64,000 nt of DNA from Pseudomonas kielensis (lineage in GTDB: Bacteria; Pseudomonadota; Gammaproteobacteria; Pseudomonadales; Pseudomonadaceae): positions 1-64,000 of the forward strand of contig NZ_JACMYG010000007.1 of assembly GCF_014236655.1 (NCBI RefSeq), read 5' to 3'. The position numbers were made by a program, and so were the translations under genes. Position 1 is the stretch's first letter. Every line of letters starts with the position of its first letter. Shown piece after piece: positions 7,949-18,067 of this stretch. The notes beneath the pieces were generated by a model that did not search any database, was not told where the DNA came from, and saw nothing but the letters and a program-made list of their open reading frames with translations.

Positions 7949-9427
7949 TCAGAACTGGAAGTAAAGGAACGGCGAGAAGCTTTGCGCCGAGAGTTTCAGG
8001 ATGGAGGCGAGGAACAGCAGCAGCACCAGGGCGCGCATGGCGTAGCGTGGCCAGACCGCCACCGCGCCACTGGCCAGCACCAGGCTGTCACCACCGCGCG
8101 GCGGCTTGGCCGCTGTGCCTTGGGGGGCGGCAGGGCGGTTGCGGTAGAAATCCCGCAGGCCAAAGAACGCCAGGGTCGCGTAGGCCACCACCAGGGTTGC
8201 CACTTGCAGGCCGGTCAGGCTGGCGCGGTTGAGCTCCGACAGCGACCAGTCGCTGAAGCTGAACATCGCGCCGTACATGCGCCCGGCGACGTGCAGGTTT
8301 TCGGCGCGGAAGATCACCCAACCCATTACCACCAGCAGGAACGTCAGGGCCCAGCGGATCGGGTTGAAGCGGTGCGGCGAGGTGTTCAGGCCGATGGCTT
8401 TTTCGATCGCCAGCCACATGCCGTGCCACGCGCCCCAGACGATGTAGGTGATGTTGGCGCCATGCCACAGCCCGCCAAGCAACATGGTCAGGAACAGGTT
8501 GCGGTAGGTGGTCAGGGTGCCTTTGCGATTGCCGCCCAGGGTGATGTACAGGTAGTCGCGCAGCCAGGTCGACAGGCTGATGTGCCAGCGCCGCCAGAAC
8601 TCGGTGATCGACTGGCTGATGTACGGCTGCTTGAAGTTTTCCATGAAGCGGAAACCCATCATCAAGCCCAGCCCGATGGCCATGTCGCTGTAGCCGGAGA
8701 AGTCGAAGTACAGCTGCGCGGTGTACGCCAGGGCGCCCAGCCAGGCGTCGCCGGTGGTCGGGTTCTGCAGGGCGAAACAATGGTCGGCGACCACCGCCAG
8801 GGTGTCGGCGATGAACACCTTCTTGATGAAACCCTGCATGAACCGCGTGCAGCCCTCGGAGAATTTATCGAGGGTGTGGGTGCGGTGGTTGAACTGGTCG
8901 GCGAGGTCGCGAAAGCGCAGCACGGGACCGGCGATCAGGTGCGGGAAGATCGCCACGAACGCCGCAAAGTCGATCAGGTTGCGGGTGGCCGGCGTGTCGC
9001 CGCGGTAGACGTCGATGATGTAGCTGATGGACTCGAAGATGTAGAACGAAATCCCGATCGGCAACAGCACGTGGGTCAGGATGAACGGCTCCAGCCCCAC
9101 CGAGGTCATCATGGCGTTGATGCTGTCGACGCCGAAGTTGGCGTACTTGAAGTAGCCGAGGATGCACAGGTCCACGCCCACGCCCAGCAGCAACCAGCGC
9201 TGGGCCGGCTTGGTGCGCACGCCGGCGGCACCGACCTTGAGGCCGATCCAGTAGTTCCACAGCGTGACGGCGGCGAACAGCGCGAGGAAGTCCACCCGCC
9301 ACCAGGCATAGAACACGTAGCTGGCGATCAACAGCAGCAGGTTGCGATAGCGTTGCCCGCTCAGGTAGTACAAGCCGAGGAAGATCGGCAAGAACAAAAA
9401 CAGGAACACGTTGGATGAAAACACCAT
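7949..9427 (-). CDS. algI: AlgI, membrane-bound O-acyltransferase (MBOAT)
   Basis: A 492-residue polytopic MBOAT protein with roughly a dozen membrane segments, starting at MVFSSNVFLFLFLPIF. The characteristic FWRRWHISLSTWLRDY and LLGGLWHGANITY segments contain the conserved histidine near residue 320, followed by WGAWHG. It moves acetyl groups from a cytoplasmic donor across the membrane for alginate acetylation. A full REPIN separates it from algL upstream, leaving a 200-base gap in an otherwise tight operon. Confidence 0.96.
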   Translation of the reverse strand: MVFSSNVFLFLFLPIFLGLYYLSGQRYRNLLLLIASYVFYAWWRVDFLALFAAVTLWNYWIGLKVGAAGVRTKPAQRWLLLGVGVDLCILGYFKYANFGVDSINAMMTSVGLEPFILTHVLLPIGISFYIFESISYIIDVYRGDTPATRNLIDFAAFVAIFPHLIAGPVLRFRDLADQFNHRTHTLDKFSEGCTRFMQGFIKKVFIADTLAVVADHCFALQNPTTGDAWLGALAYTAQLYFDFSGYSDMAIGLGLMMGFRFMENFKQPYISQSITEFWRRWHISLSTWLRDYLYITLGGNRKGTLTTYRNLFLTMLLGGLWHGANITYIVWGAWHGMWLAIEKAIGLNTSPHRFNPIRWALTFLLVVMGWVIFRAENLHVAGRMYGAMFSFSDWSLSELNRASLTGLQVATLVVAYATLAFFGLRDFYRNRPAAPQGTAAKPPRGGDSLVLASGAVAVWPRYAMRALVLLLFLASILKLSAQSFSPFLYFQF

Positions 9428-9511
9428 CCCGATCTCTCCTAGTTGAACTCACATTCAAGGGCCAACGGCCCCCCAAACCCCCCATGAGAATCTGGAGGGC
9501 GACACCTTCAC

Positions 9512-9600
9512 TGTGGGAGCGGGCTTGCCCGCGATTCGGTCTGACATTCACCAAAGATGTCGACTGATACACCGCCATCGCGGGCAAGCCCGCTCCCACA
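9512..9600. repeat. Canonical REPIN between algL and algI
   Basis: Two perfect 24-bp inverted arms begin TGTGGGAGCGGGCTTGCCCG and end CTCCCACA, separated by about 40 bases. The symmetry is exact and makes a long hairpin possible in the alginate mRNA. Confidence 0.93.
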
Positions 9601-9627
9601 GGTTCTCTATTTCATTGGGAATCTATG

Positions 9628-10752
9628 TCAGCTCCCTTTGTTAGCCTTGTCATTGGCCGGGTCATAGACCTTGGTCAGATCCCCACCCAGGCGAAAGGAC
9701 TTGAACGGCTGCATGCCGTGCTTTTTCTCCAGCACATCCGCCGAGCAGCTGTAGAGCGAGCAGTAGGGTTCGAGCCAGGCGAATTTGGAGTCGACCTTGA
9801 GGTCGGTCATGTCCTGCTCCTTGCCGTTTTTCTGCTCGAACTCGTCCGGGTCCTTGACCCCGGCCAGCACCCGCTCACCCAGGCGCTTGAGCGCGCTGTT
9901 GTTTTCCTGGCGCAGGTCGACACCGTTGACCTGGGCGAAGCTGGCGATCATCGCCAGGGGGGGCAGGGCGTAGTTGTGGTAGGCCAGTGCTCGCTGCTGA
10001 CGCTTGAGCTCGTTGGGCAGGAAACCCTCGGCGTCGACCTGGTTGGCGCCGACCTTGAACTCCTTCACGGCCCAGTCGAACAGGTCGCGGCGGTTGGTCG
10101 CGACCGAGGTGGCCATCACCGACCAGGCAGCCCAGTACGAGTGGTTGTTGGTTTTCTCCAGCGGCAGGTCGTTCCAGTCGCTGACCACCTGATCGGCCAT
10201 CTTGCTGAACCAGGCTTCGATCTGCTGCGCTTGCTGCGGGTGATTCGCCAGCGGACGGGAGTCGGAGAATTTCAGGCGGATGTAGGCCGAAGCCATGCTG
10301 CCCAGCGCCCATTTGCGCATCGACTTGCCGGTGTGGTTGAAGTCCCTGGACATCAGCGCATCGGCCTGGGCCCAGGCGGTCAGCCAGTTCAGCGTGCATT
10401 CCAGTTGCTGCGGGCGACCGTCGCGCATGAACTGCATGACCCGCTTGCTGGTGCCGCGCTCGATTTTGGTGATGTCGGCGGTGGTGTCGCGGAAGGCTTT
10501 TTCCGATTGCACATTCAGGGTCGAACGGGCCTTGTCGGAGCCTTCGTATTTGCTGCGAAATTGCAGGGCACCGGTGTACGGCGTCGGCACCGCGTCGCAG
10601 CCTTCACTGCTGTCGCCAGTCTTGAATTTTTCCACTGGGGCAAAGTAACCCTGGGGCGGACGCAGTGGTGCGGCGGCCTGGGTGGCGCCGGCGAACATCG
10701 CCAGGCTGAGCAGGGCCGGTACCCAGAGCTTTTTGCGTTGTGCAGTGTGCAT
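9628..10752 (-). CDS. algL: AlgL, periplasmic poly(mannuronate) lyase (PL5)
   Basis: A protein of 374 residues, or 378 if the ATG at 10764 that overlaps the algX stop is used. I prefer 10752 because GAGG lies six bases upstream of it. A signal peptide ends at TQAAA. The PL5 active-site segment [11 protein letters not shown] (near residue 200) and [12 protein letters not shown] (near 255) are intact. AlgL degrades polymer that accumulates in the periplasm by beta-elimination and is also part of the trans-envelope complex. Confidence 0.96.
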   Translation of the reverse strand: MHTAQRKKLWVPALLSLAMFAGATQAAAPLRPPQGYFAPVEKFKTGDSSEGCDAVPTPYTGALQFRSKYEGSDKARSTLNVQSEKAFRDTTADITKIERGTSKRVMQFMRDGRPQQLECTLNWLTAWAQADALMSRDFNHTGKSMRKWALGSMASAYIRLKFSDSRPLANHPQQAQQIEAWFSKMADQVVSDWNDLPLEKTNNHSYWAAWSVMATSVATNRRDLFDWAVKEFKVGANQVDAEGFLPNELKRQQRALAYHNYALPPLAMIASFAQVNGVDLRQENNSALKRLGERVLAGVKDPDEFEQKNGKEQDMTDLKVDSKFAWLEPYCSLYSCSADVLEKKHGMQPFKSFRLGGDLTKVYDPANDKANKGS

Positions 10753-10760
10753 GGCAGACC

Positions 10761-12209
10761 TCATTGCCCGGCCTGGGCGGTACGTTGCCCAGTGCTCGGG
10801 AACACGTTGCGTTTGCAGATTTTCGCTTCGACTTTCTGTGGCGCAGCACCCGCTTGCGGGCCCTGGACTTCAACGGCCAGCAGGTTCTGCGTGGCCCAGT
10901 CTTCATCGGTGCGCAGTTCAAAGGCGAAGCGACCGTCGGTGTCGGAGGTTTCCGGTTTGTCGATCTTGATGTCCTCGTGGCGACCGTTCATGTACCAGAG
11001 GGTGGCTTGCAGGGTTTTCACCGACGGGTCGGCGAAGCGGATATCGATCTGATGGCTGCTGTTGCGCAGGTCCATGTTCTGGCTGTTGACCATCAACTCG
11101 TTCTTGCCCGGCTTGAGGGTCGAGTGGCTGCTCAGGAGCGCGTCCTTGCCTTCGCAACCGTTATCGAGCAGGGCCATCATCTGGCGGTAGATGGTTTCCT
11201 GGTCCAGGCGATACAGCGGCGAGAACTCCCAGATGAGGATCTTCGGCGGGGTCTTCTGGAACTCTTCGCTGCCCAGGTATTGCAGCATCGAACCTTCCAG
11301 GCCACCGCCGGGGAAGGCGACGTTGAGGATGTCGGCGCCGATGGCCTCTTCCAGGAAACCGGCGAAGTTGTAGTTCTTGCCGCTGTGGCTGGTGCCGACC
11401 AGGGTGATCTGCGGGTTGCCGGCATCGCTGAACAGGTCGCCGTCCGCCGCCTCGCCCTTGGGCTCGGTGGTGAACTGGTCCATGTACTGGATGGCGTAGC
11501 TGGTGCCGCACAGTTGCCCGGCCATGTTGTGCAGGGTGCCGGTCTTGCCCATGCGCCCGGACTTCCTGGTCTCGAATTCGCGCTTGGGAATGTCGGCGAA
11601 CCCGGGCAGGTGCTTGACCTTCTCGGCGACGATTTTTGCCGTGCGCTGGGCGCCATAAGGGGTCCAGTGCTGGTCGCCACGGAAGTAGAAGTCATGGGCC
11701 GGCAGGGTCTCGGGCAGTGCCTCGTTGGTCAGCGGCGAGAGGTCCGGCACCACGTAGCCCATCTCGGCAAAACGAGCGAGCATGCCCTGGTAGTTTTTCA
11801 GGGCCTTGTCGTAATCGAACGCGGCTTTCTCTTGTGGGTTGAGCTTGTTGCGGTTCACCAGGCCACGGGTCGGCTGGTAGACCACCACCAGTTCAATGCC
11901 CTTGCTCTTGAAGGCTTCGCGCAGTTGCTTGAGACGGCGAAAGCCCGCCGGCGTGGTGGTGAATTCGGTGCGCAGGTCTTCCTGGGTACGGAATAGCCAG
12001 TCGCCCTGGGCTTGTACCAGGGTGGTGAAGTTCTGCTGGTAGCGGGTGGTGTAGTTCTTCGCGTCATGGGCTTCGGGGCACAGGTTGCAGCACGGCTCGG
12101 CGCTGAAGTTCGGCGCCTTGGCGGCATCGGCGCTGGCCGCGTCACTGACGCTGAACAGGGCGGCGGCCAGGCCGGTGAGGCCGAGCAGTTTGATCAAGTG
12201 GGGTTTCAT
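10761..12209 (-). CDS. algX: AlgX, alginate O-acetyltransferase with binding module
   Basis: A 482-residue exported protein starting [13 protein letters not shown] with a signal peptide ending near ASA. The N-terminal SGNH-like catalytic domain shows [10 protein letters not shown] (Asp/His) and LVGTSHSG (Ser), and the C-terminal part is the beta-rich carbohydrate-binding module. The CCNLC cysteine cluster near residue 40 is typical of the family. AlgX transfers acetyl groups to the polymer before export. Start 12209 is chosen over the ATG three codons earlier because of the spacing to GAGGA. Confidence 0.96.
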   Translation of the reverse strand: MKPHLIKLLGLTGLAAALFSVSDAASADAAKAPNFSAEPCCNLCPEAHDAKNYTTRYQQNFTTLVQAQGDWLFRTQEDLRTEFTTTPAGFRRLKQLREAFKSKGIELVVVYQPTRGLVNRNKLNPQEKAAFDYDKALKNYQGMLARFAEMGYVVPDLSPLTNEALPETLPAHDFYFRGDQHWTPYGAQRTAKIVAEKVKHLPGFADIPKREFETRKSGRMGKTGTLHNMAGQLCGTSYAIQYMDQFTTEPKGEAADGDLFSDAGNPQITLVGTSHSGKNYNFAGFLEEAIGADILNVAFPGGGLEGSMLQYLGSEEFQKTPPKILIWEFSPLYRLDQETIYRQMMALLDNGCEGKDALLSSHSTLKPGKNELMVNSQNMDLRNSSHQIDIRFADPSVKTLQATLWYMNGRHEDIKIDKPETSDTDGRFAFELRTDEDWATQNLLAVEVQGPQAGAAPQKVEAKICKRNVFPSTGQRTAQAGQ

Positions 12210-12220
12210 GGATGTCATCC

Positions 12221-13801
12221 TCAGTCGCGCATTTCGGTCTGGCGTTCGACGGGGTCGATCAGCACGGCTTTTTGCTGGCGCACCAGCAGGTCGAGGATTT
12301 CGTCCTGGCGTTCGCCGAGGATCCCCGAGAAGCTGATGCCACTGGATTTGGTCGGGGCAAGCATCGACACCCGGTACAGCTCGACGCTCAGCGGCGAGTC
12401 GATGGACAGCGGTCCGCTGCCGTTGGCGGCCAGTTCACCGCCGACCACGATCAGCGACACCTGGGCGTCGAACGGGTCGAGTTCGATGTCGCGGTCGGTG
12501 TCGGAAAGGTCCTTGATGTGGCCGTAGACCCCGGTCAGGCCGTTGGCCATGGCGATGTTTTCGTAGAGGCGGATGTTCACGCTGTTACGAATGCGGATGC
12601 CGTGGCGCCGGTTGTTGATGACCTTGTTGCCCCACAGCAGGTTGTCGCCACTCTCGTAGAGGGTGATGCCGTCGGTGTGGTTGCGGTAGATCTCGTTGTA
12701 GGCCACCAGGTTGTTGACGCTGTTACGGTCGATCACCAGCCCCGACAGTTTGTTGTCGTAGCTGCGGTTGTTGAAGATGAAGCTGTCGTTCACTTCCCGG
12801 GAAATGATGATCCCGTGCTTCTTCTTGGTGCCATGCACGGTGTTGTCGGCAATGATCAGCCCGTGGGAGCGGTCATGGGGGTCGATGCCGTAGACGATGT
12901 TGTCTTTGTAGGTGTTGCCCTTGACTACGAAGTCGCGGGTTTCATAGCAGTAGAAGCCGTACCACATGTCCGAGAACTCGGAGTCGACGATCCAGCCGGT
13001 CGGCTCAGGGCGCTTGAGCACCTTGGCCATGTTCGGCGTGTACTGGGAAATACTGACCCCGTAGGACTTGCTGTTGGCGTAGCCGAAGCTGGCCATCTGG
13101 CTGTTGACGATGTAGGTCTGGGTGCCGCCCCAGGCCAGCAGGAACGGGCGGAATTCCTTGGGTGAGCGGAAGGTGGCCGGGCCGTTGGTTTTCTCGCGCC
13201 AGCCGGTGATTTTGCTGTCGCGCACAAACAACTGGCCGTCGTTGACCAGGAACGAGCCGGCTTCCTCGGACAGGCGCAATTCTTGGGTCTGTTTGTCGAT
13301 GTCGAGGATGCCCTTGGCCCCGACCACGATCGGCAGGCGGGCCAGGAACACCCCGGGTGAGGTTTCGCTGAAGTACTGTTTGGGCAGCTGCTTGCTCAGG
13401 TCCTTGAGGTTGAGGTAGCCGTCGTCGATGAAAATCGCCTGGGGGATGCCGTGTTGGCGCACCACCCATTCGGCCATCTTGTTGTCGCCGCCGATGAAGT
13501 CCTTCAACGCGTCTTCCTGCATCATCCGCCGCACGCTGACCTTGCCGGCCTTGCTGCGCACGATCTTCGCCTCCACCGCTTGCGCGGTGTAGCCGGACAG
13601 GTCGGGCAGCGTCGGCGCGGCCAGCTCCAGGGGCGCCGTCGGCGCACTGCTGACGGTGTAGGTCTTGGCCTGTTGCAGCTCCTTGGCCACGGTCGCCGGC
13701 GGGTTTTTGCCCACCGCTGCGCCAGGCTCGACGCTGGCGAACGCAGCGTTGCCTGCCAGCAGCAGGGCAGCGGCCAACAGGTTGATCGCGGGGTTGTTCA
13801 T
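12221..13801 (-). CDS. algG: AlgG, mannuronan C5-epimerase
   Basis: A 526-residue periplasmic enzyme with a signal peptide ending near AFA. It converts D-mannuronate to L-guluronate residues within the polymer. The right-handed parallel beta-helix is visible as repeated N-x-V/I-x-x-N segments, and the catalytic signature DPHDRSHGLIIADN is present near residue 310. The reading frame stays open far upstream, but the true start is the ATG at 13801, with AAGGGAG eight bases upstream and just after the algE stop. Confidence 0.96.
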   Translation of the reverse strand: MNNPAINLLAAALLLAGNAAFASVEPGAAVGKNPPATVAKELQQAKTYTVSSAPTAPLELAAPTLPDLSGYTAQAVEAKIVRSKAGKVSVRRMMQEDALKDFIGGDNKMAEWVVRQHGIPQAIFIDDGYLNLKDLSKQLPKQYFSETSPGVFLARLPIVVGAKGILDIDKQTQELRLSEEAGSFLVNDGQLFVRDSKITGWREKTNGPATFRSPKEFRPFLLAWGGTQTYIVNSQMASFGYANSKSYGVSISQYTPNMAKVLKRPEPTGWIVDSEFSDMWYGFYCYETRDFVVKGNTYKDNIVYGIDPHDRSHGLIIADNTVHGTKKKHGIIISREVNDSFIFNNRSYDNKLSGLVIDRNSVNNLVAYNEIYRNHTDGITLYESGDNLLWGNKVINNRRHGIRIRNSVNIRLYENIAMANGLTGVYGHIKDLSDTDRDIELDPFDAQVSLIVVGGELAANGSGPLSIDSPLSVELYRVSMLAPTKSSGISFSGILGERQDEILDLLVRQQKAVLIDPVERQTEMRD

Positions 13802-13827
13802 CCGGGGCACTCCCTTGGCGGCTCGCA

Positions 13828-15315
13828 TCAGAAGCGCCAGATCACGTCGACGAATGCGCGGTGCATGTACGAGTCGACCTGGTTGCCGTAGGCATCGCCG
13901 GGCTTGAACACGCCGCCACGAAAGCGCACCAGCGCCGCTGGCTCGTCGATCGACTTGCTCAGGCTGGCTGGCAGCAAGCCTTGCTTGAAGTACTTGGTGA
14001 CCACCAGGTCGACTTCCTGGCCGAGGTCCTTGTTGCCGTCTTCCAGGGGCAGCGAGGTGCTCGACAGCAGTGCGCCGGTGACGTCGTCGTAGTTGTTGTC
14101 CACGGCATTGATGCCGTTGCTGCCCACCGGCTTGTTGCCGTCGACGCGCCAGAACTTGTGGTAGACCAGGCTGGCGTCGTAGTCGTCCTGGAGCATCCAG
14201 GAGCCGAACAGGGTGGCGCTTTGCATGTTGTTCATTTCGCCACGGAAGGCCTCGCCGAAACGGTGGACCCGGGCGCGGGTGCCGGTGTAGTTGGAGCGGT
14301 TGCTCTGCAGGCCGTTCTGCTCGTAGTCGGCGCTGGAGCGGGCGTAGGCGGCACCAACCTGCCACTTCGGATCAAGGCGCAGGCGCACCCCAAGGTCAGT
14401 GGCCCAGCCGTCGACATCGCCACTGCGCTTGGCTTCGGTCGGGCGGCTGCCATCGGCGTTGAGCGGGTTGACCGTGTCGCGGTCGCCCGACATGCCGGTA
14501 ATGCTGGCCCAGTAGTTGACCGGGTTGGTATTGCGCCAGTTGTAGGCGTCGCTGTTGGCTTCCAGGCCGACCCAGCTCAGGTCGCCATTCTGTTTTTTGT
14601 CGGTGGCCTCGCTCGCTTCGCCCGGTGTCGGGTAATCGAGCTTGCCGTCGTCATGGGTGTGATGGGCGCGCAGGCCGACCCATTGCCCCGGTGTCCATTG
14701 AGTCGCGACGTCGCCGAACACATGCAGGCGGTCCTTGTCCTGGGGGGACAGTTCGGTGAGGTCGGTGCGGTATTCGCTGAAGCGTTCGGCGACCCCGACG
14801 TTGGCTTTCAGCAGGGTGGTGTCGAAGGTCCAGTTCAACGCTTCGATGTTGGTGTCGCGCCATTGCCCGTCGTCGTTGCGCAGGCGCTGGCGACCGAACT
14901 TGAGGACCTCGCCGGGGTAGGGGGTCAGGCCGCCGTAAGCGACCCAGAACTCGCGCATGGCCAGGTAGTTCTTCTTGCTCTTGCGACCGTCGTCGTTGCT
15001 GCCCTGGGTGCCTTCAGTGTCGGACTGCTGCAGGGTATCGGTCTCGATGATGTCGGTGGAGGTCACGGCCTGGCCCATGGCGTAGGCGCTCCAGTTGCCG
15101 CTTTCGCCATAGACCCACGGACGCAGGTCCAGGCCCACGCCGTTGACATCGCCGCCAGGGGCGGTGCCCAGGTCGCGGTCATCTTCGGATTGACCGGTGA
15201 TCTTCACGTCCAGGCCCATGTGCTGGGTATCAGTCATCGCCGCCAGGGTCGGGCAGGACCACAGCAGGGCGAAGCTCAGGCCGATGCCAGCCTTTACAAA
15301 GGGATTCAACTTCAT
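13828..15315 (-). CDS. algE: AlgE, outer-membrane alginate export porin
   Basis: A 495-residue outer-membrane protein with a signal peptide ending near LAA. The sequence has many short alternating beta strands with aromatic girdles and ends in VDVIWRF, with the terminal phenylalanine typical of outer-membrane barrels. In P. aeruginosa this forms an 18-stranded barrel through which alginate leaves the cell. The start overlaps the algK stop by four bases, which fits coupled synthesis of the porin and its lipoprotein partner. Confidence 0.96.
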   Translation of the reverse strand: MKLNPFVKAGIGLSFALLWSCPTLAAMTDTQHMGLDVKITGQSEDDRDLGTAPGGDVNGVGLDLRPWVYGESGNWSAYAMGQAVTSTDIIETDTLQQSDTEGTQGSNDDGRKSKKNYLAMREFWVAYGGLTPYPGEVLKFGRQRLRNDDGQWRDTNIEALNWTFDTTLLKANVGVAERFSEYRTDLTELSPQDKDRLHVFGDVATQWTPGQWVGLRAHHTHDDGKLDYPTPGEASEATDKKQNGDLSWVGLEANSDAYNWRNTNPVNYWASITGMSGDRDTVNPLNADGSRPTEAKRSGDVDGWATDLGVRLRLDPKWQVGAAYARSSADYEQNGLQSNRSNYTGTRARVHRFGEAFRGEMNNMQSATLFGSWMLQDDYDASLVYHKFWRVDGNKPVGSNGINAVDNNYDDVTGALLSSTSLPLEDGNKDLGQEVDLVVTKYFKQGLLPASLSKSIDEPAALVRFRGGVFKPGDAYGNQVDSYMHRAFVDVIWRF

Positions 15316-16853
15316 AGGGATTCCTCACCATCTTCTTGCAGGGCCTGCACGTTCAAGGGGGTCTGGCTGACGGCGCCACGGATCGCCTGTTCCTGTTGCA
15401 ACAGGCGCTGCGCCTCAGCCCGTTGTGCGGGCGGCAATTGGGCTTCGAGTGTCTGTGCCAGCTCAGTGGCTTGCGGGGTGTTCTGGGCCTTGGCCAGTTG
15501 GCTGAAGACATAGGCGTTGAGCAGGTTGGGCTGGGTGCCCTTGCCTTGGGAGAACAGCTGGGCGATGGCGAAGTCGGCGCTGTTCTGGCCGTTGCGCGCA
15601 GCGGTCAGCAGGTGCTCCAGGGCTTTTTGCGAATAGACCTGGCCCAGGTAGCCACGGCGGTAGATCTGGCCGAGGTAGTAGTCGGCGGCGACTTCCCGGC
15701 CCACGGCTTTCTGGAAATGCGCTTGCGCCTGCTGGGCGTCTGCCGGCACCCACTTGCCGTCGTAGTAGAGTTTGCCCAACAGCAGTTCGGCCCGTGGCTG
15801 GTCGGCGGCGCGGCCGTTTTCCAGGTACTCCATCAGCGTGTCGACATCCCCCAGTTCAGGGAAGTCGTAGAGCAACTGGGCCAGGCTGACCCAGGCGGCG
15901 GGGTAGGCGGGGGCGATCTGCTCCAGCATGGCCTGGGCGGTTTTTTCGTCCGGGGTGCCGAGGCTGGCATCCGCCAGGACCCGCGCCACGCTGTCGATGC
16001 GCTGCGCCGACACGGTGCCGCGGCTGAAGCCGGCCTGCAGTTGCTTGAGCAGTTCGGCCTGCTGTTCGGGTTGGGCACGTTTCTGATAGACCGTGGCCAA
16101 TTCGACGTAGCAGATGTCGGTGCTGTTGAGCTCGGCTTTGCAGATTTTCTCGACGTCATCCAGGTGCTGGTCGTAGGTGCCCTGGGTGCGATACAGCAGC
16201 ACCTGGGCCAAGCCGGCTTGTGGGTAACCGGCGCTGCGCCATTGGCTGATCTGCTGCTGTGCATTCACGTCTGGAAAGCTGTGGGGATATTGCAGGTACA
16301 GCATCGCCAGTGGGATCAGGGTATTGACCTCGCCGTTGGCGAAGGCCTTTTTCAGCAGGCCCTCGGCTTCGTGCTGCTCGGATTCGCTGGACCCTGGCTT
16401 GGCCACCAGCAGGCGGCCCAGGCGGGCCTGGGCACGCGGCGAGGTTTGGGCGGCGGCACGGTAAGTGGCTTCGGCGGCCTTGATCTGCGCCGGGTCACGG
16501 GTTTGCACTTGCAGGTCCGCCAGGCCAACCTGGGCTTCGCTGTAACCCAGCGCTGCCAGTTGCTGGTAGTTCTGCTGCGCCAGCGCCGTGTCGCCACGCT
16601 TCAGGGCTTCATTGGCCAGGCGTTGGTCGGGCAGGCCGGCGCAGCCACTGAGGCCGATGGCCAGGGCCAGTGCGCAGAACGCATAACCCTTGTGCAAATA
16701 GGCTTTTGTGGGCGCCGGGCTTGCCCGCGATGGGCATGGTTGGGTGTGCCCGGCGGACCGAGGCGCTGCTTTCGCGGGCAAGCCCGCTCCCACAATGGCT
16801 CGCTCCCACAGAGGCTGCGGTGTTCTTTGGAATGGGGGCGTGATCACAGGCAT
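15312..16853 (-). CDS. algK: AlgK, TPR-like lipoprotein of the alginate export machine
   Basis: An outer-membrane lipoprotein built of Sel1/TPR-like helical repeats ([20 protein letters not shown] onward) that places AlgE and bridges to AlgX. The lipobox LSGC has its cysteine at residue 71 of the longest frame. That position is abnormal: residues about 20-49 are encoded by a REPIN lying in frame between the usual start region and the signal peptide. The operon ribosome-binding site GGAGG lies right behind the alg44 stop and would serve the ATG at 16853 or the GTG at 16847. A TTG at 16697 would give a normal signal peptide and about 461 residues but has no good ribosome-binding site. Gene identity is firm; the start is not. 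Confidence 0.9.
   Translation of the reverse strand: MPVITPPFQRTPQPLWERAIVGAGLPAKAAPRSAGHTQPCPSRASPAPTKAYLHKGYAFCALALAIGLSGCAGLPDQRLANEALKRGDTALAQQNYQQLAALGYSEAQVGLADLQVQTRDPAQIKAAEATYRAAAQTSPRAQARLGRLLVAKPGSSESEQHEAEGLLKKAFANGEVNTLIPLAMLYLQYPHSFPDVNAQQQISQWRSAGYPQAGLAQVLLYRTQGTYDQHLDDVEKICKAELNSTDICYVELATVYQKRAQPEQQAELLKQLQAGFSRGTVSAQRIDSVARVLADASLGTPDEKTAQAMLEQIAPAYPAAWVSLAQLLYDFPELGDVDTLMEYLENGRAADQPRAELLLGKLYYDGKWVPADAQQAQAHFQKAVGREVAADYYLGQIYRRGYLGQVYSQKALEHLLTAARNGQNSADFAIAQLFSQGKGTQPNLLNAYVFSQLAKAQNTPQATELAQTLEAQLPPAQRAEAQRLLQQEQAIRGAVSQTPLNVQALQEDGEESL
16707..16794. repeat. REPIN inside the 5' part of algK
   Basis: The arms run from TGTGGGCGCCGGGCTTGCCC to GGGCAAGCCCGCTCCCACA. A further partial REP half (CGCTCCCACAG) follows just upstream of algK's frame start. 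The element is open in the algK frame and translates to the familiar VGAGLPAK type of peptide. Confidence 0.9.
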
Positions 16854-16862
16854 GTCCTCCGC

Positions 16863-18032
16863 TTAAAGACCTTTGGCCATGGCTTTGTCGATCAGCCAGT
16901 TGAGGGACGGACCACGGTCGCTGCTGACTTCCACCGGGCGGCCGGCGAAGGTGCTGTCCAGGGGGGCGTCTGGCTTGATCTGCACGCGGATGTCGGAGGA
17001 CAGGTCGGCGCTGTTGAGGCTGGTGCTGCTGACGATCTTGCCGCTGCGCAGCTCGTCGTCGCCGGCCACCTGGAAGCTCACGGCGGTGCCTGGGCGCACG
17101 TCGGCGAACTGGCGGTAGGTGAAGCGTGCCTCGACGTTGGCCTGGCTGTTGCGCGGCACCAACTGGAAGATCACGTCGCCCTTGCTGGCGTACTGGCCGT
17201 CGGCAACCATCTGCTGGGCCACGGTGCAGTCGCAGGGGGAGGTGAGGGTGCCGGTCATCTGCTTGCCGAACAGTTCCTCGACCTTGGCCGGCTGCAACTG
17301 GTCTTGGTCCAGATGGCCCTTGAGTACGTCGAGCATGCTGGTGCTGAAGGTCGCCAGGGGCGCGCCCTTGGCGGCCACGCCGTCGGTTTGCACCAGGCTC
17401 TGTACCGTGCCGTCGCGGGGCATGGTGACGTTCATTCCCGGCACGCTGACCAGCCCGGCCTGGGCGTGGCTGACGAAGTACATGCCGTACACCGACTTGA
17501 GGATGAAGCCGAATGCCGCCAGGCCCACGATGAAGATCCCGGCGCTGAAGGTCACGGCGCGCAGGCGACCGAAGGCGGTCATGCCGCTGCCACCGTCCTT
17601 GACCTTGCGCGCCTTGGTGAAGTTGTCCCGCTGCAGGGTCGCCAGCACGTCGCCCATGGTCACGATATCGCCGGACAGGTGCGAGGTGATCAGGTGGCGC
17701 AGGGTCGAGATGTCCTGGGGTTCCAGGTTCTGGAACTGGCAGCCGACGCGACCGGTCTGGCGGTCGAACGAGCGGACCATCAACTCGACGTCCATGGCCA
17801 GGCCAAGGTTGTCGATCAGAAACTGCAGCCGCCCCTTTTTCACCTCGCCGACCTTGAACGGGATCTGCCCGCCATTGAAGCTCAGGCCACCGGCCGACAG
17901 GTCGATCAGGCGCGCCTCCACGGGCGTGCGGTCCGGGCCGAAGAAGCGCAGCTTGGCCGGGATCTTGACTCGGGCGTGTTGGCGTTGGGCTTCGGATTCA
18001 TGCACTACGTTGACGTTCACGGCGGTATTCAT
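16863..18032 (-). CDS. alg44: Alg44, PilZ c-di-GMP receptor of alginate polymerase
   Basis: A 389-residue protein, the usual length. The N-terminal PilZ domain has the c-di-GMP motif RQHAR near residue 17 followed by DLSAGGLSF. One membrane segment (about 160-185) leads to a periplasmic HlyD/MFP-like domain with a CDC pair (SPCDCTVAQ). Alg44 activates Alg8 when c-di-GMP is bound and may also link polymerisation to the periplasmic scaffold. All key PilZ residues are present, so post-translational control should operate here. Confidence 0.96.
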   Translation of the reverse strand: MNTAVNVNVVHESEAQRQHARVKIPAKLRFFGPDRTPVEARLIDLSAGGLSFNGGQIPFKVGEVKKGRLQFLIDNLGLAMDVELMVRSFDRQTGRVGCQFQNLEPQDISTLRHLITSHLSGDIVTMGDVLATLQRDNFTKARKVKDGGSGMTAFGRLRAVTFSAGIFIVGLAAFGFILKSVYGMYFVSHAQAGLVSVPGMNVTMPRDGTVQSLVQTDGVAAKGAPLATFSTSMLDVLKGHLDQDQLQPAKVEELFGKQMTGTLTSPCDCTVAQQMVADGQYASKGDVIFQLVPRNSQANVEARFTYRQFADVRPGTAVSFQVAGDDELRSGKIVSSTSLNSADLSSDIRVQIKPDAPLDSTFAGRPVEVSSDRGPSLNWLIDKAMAKGL

Positions 18033-18067
18033 AGGGGCGATTTCCTAGTTAATTCAGGCAAGGCGGG

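Noticed and set aside
13802..14365. Upstream extension of algG in its open frame
   Set aside because: It overlaps algE in another frame; the true algG start has a good ribosome-binding site and signal peptide.
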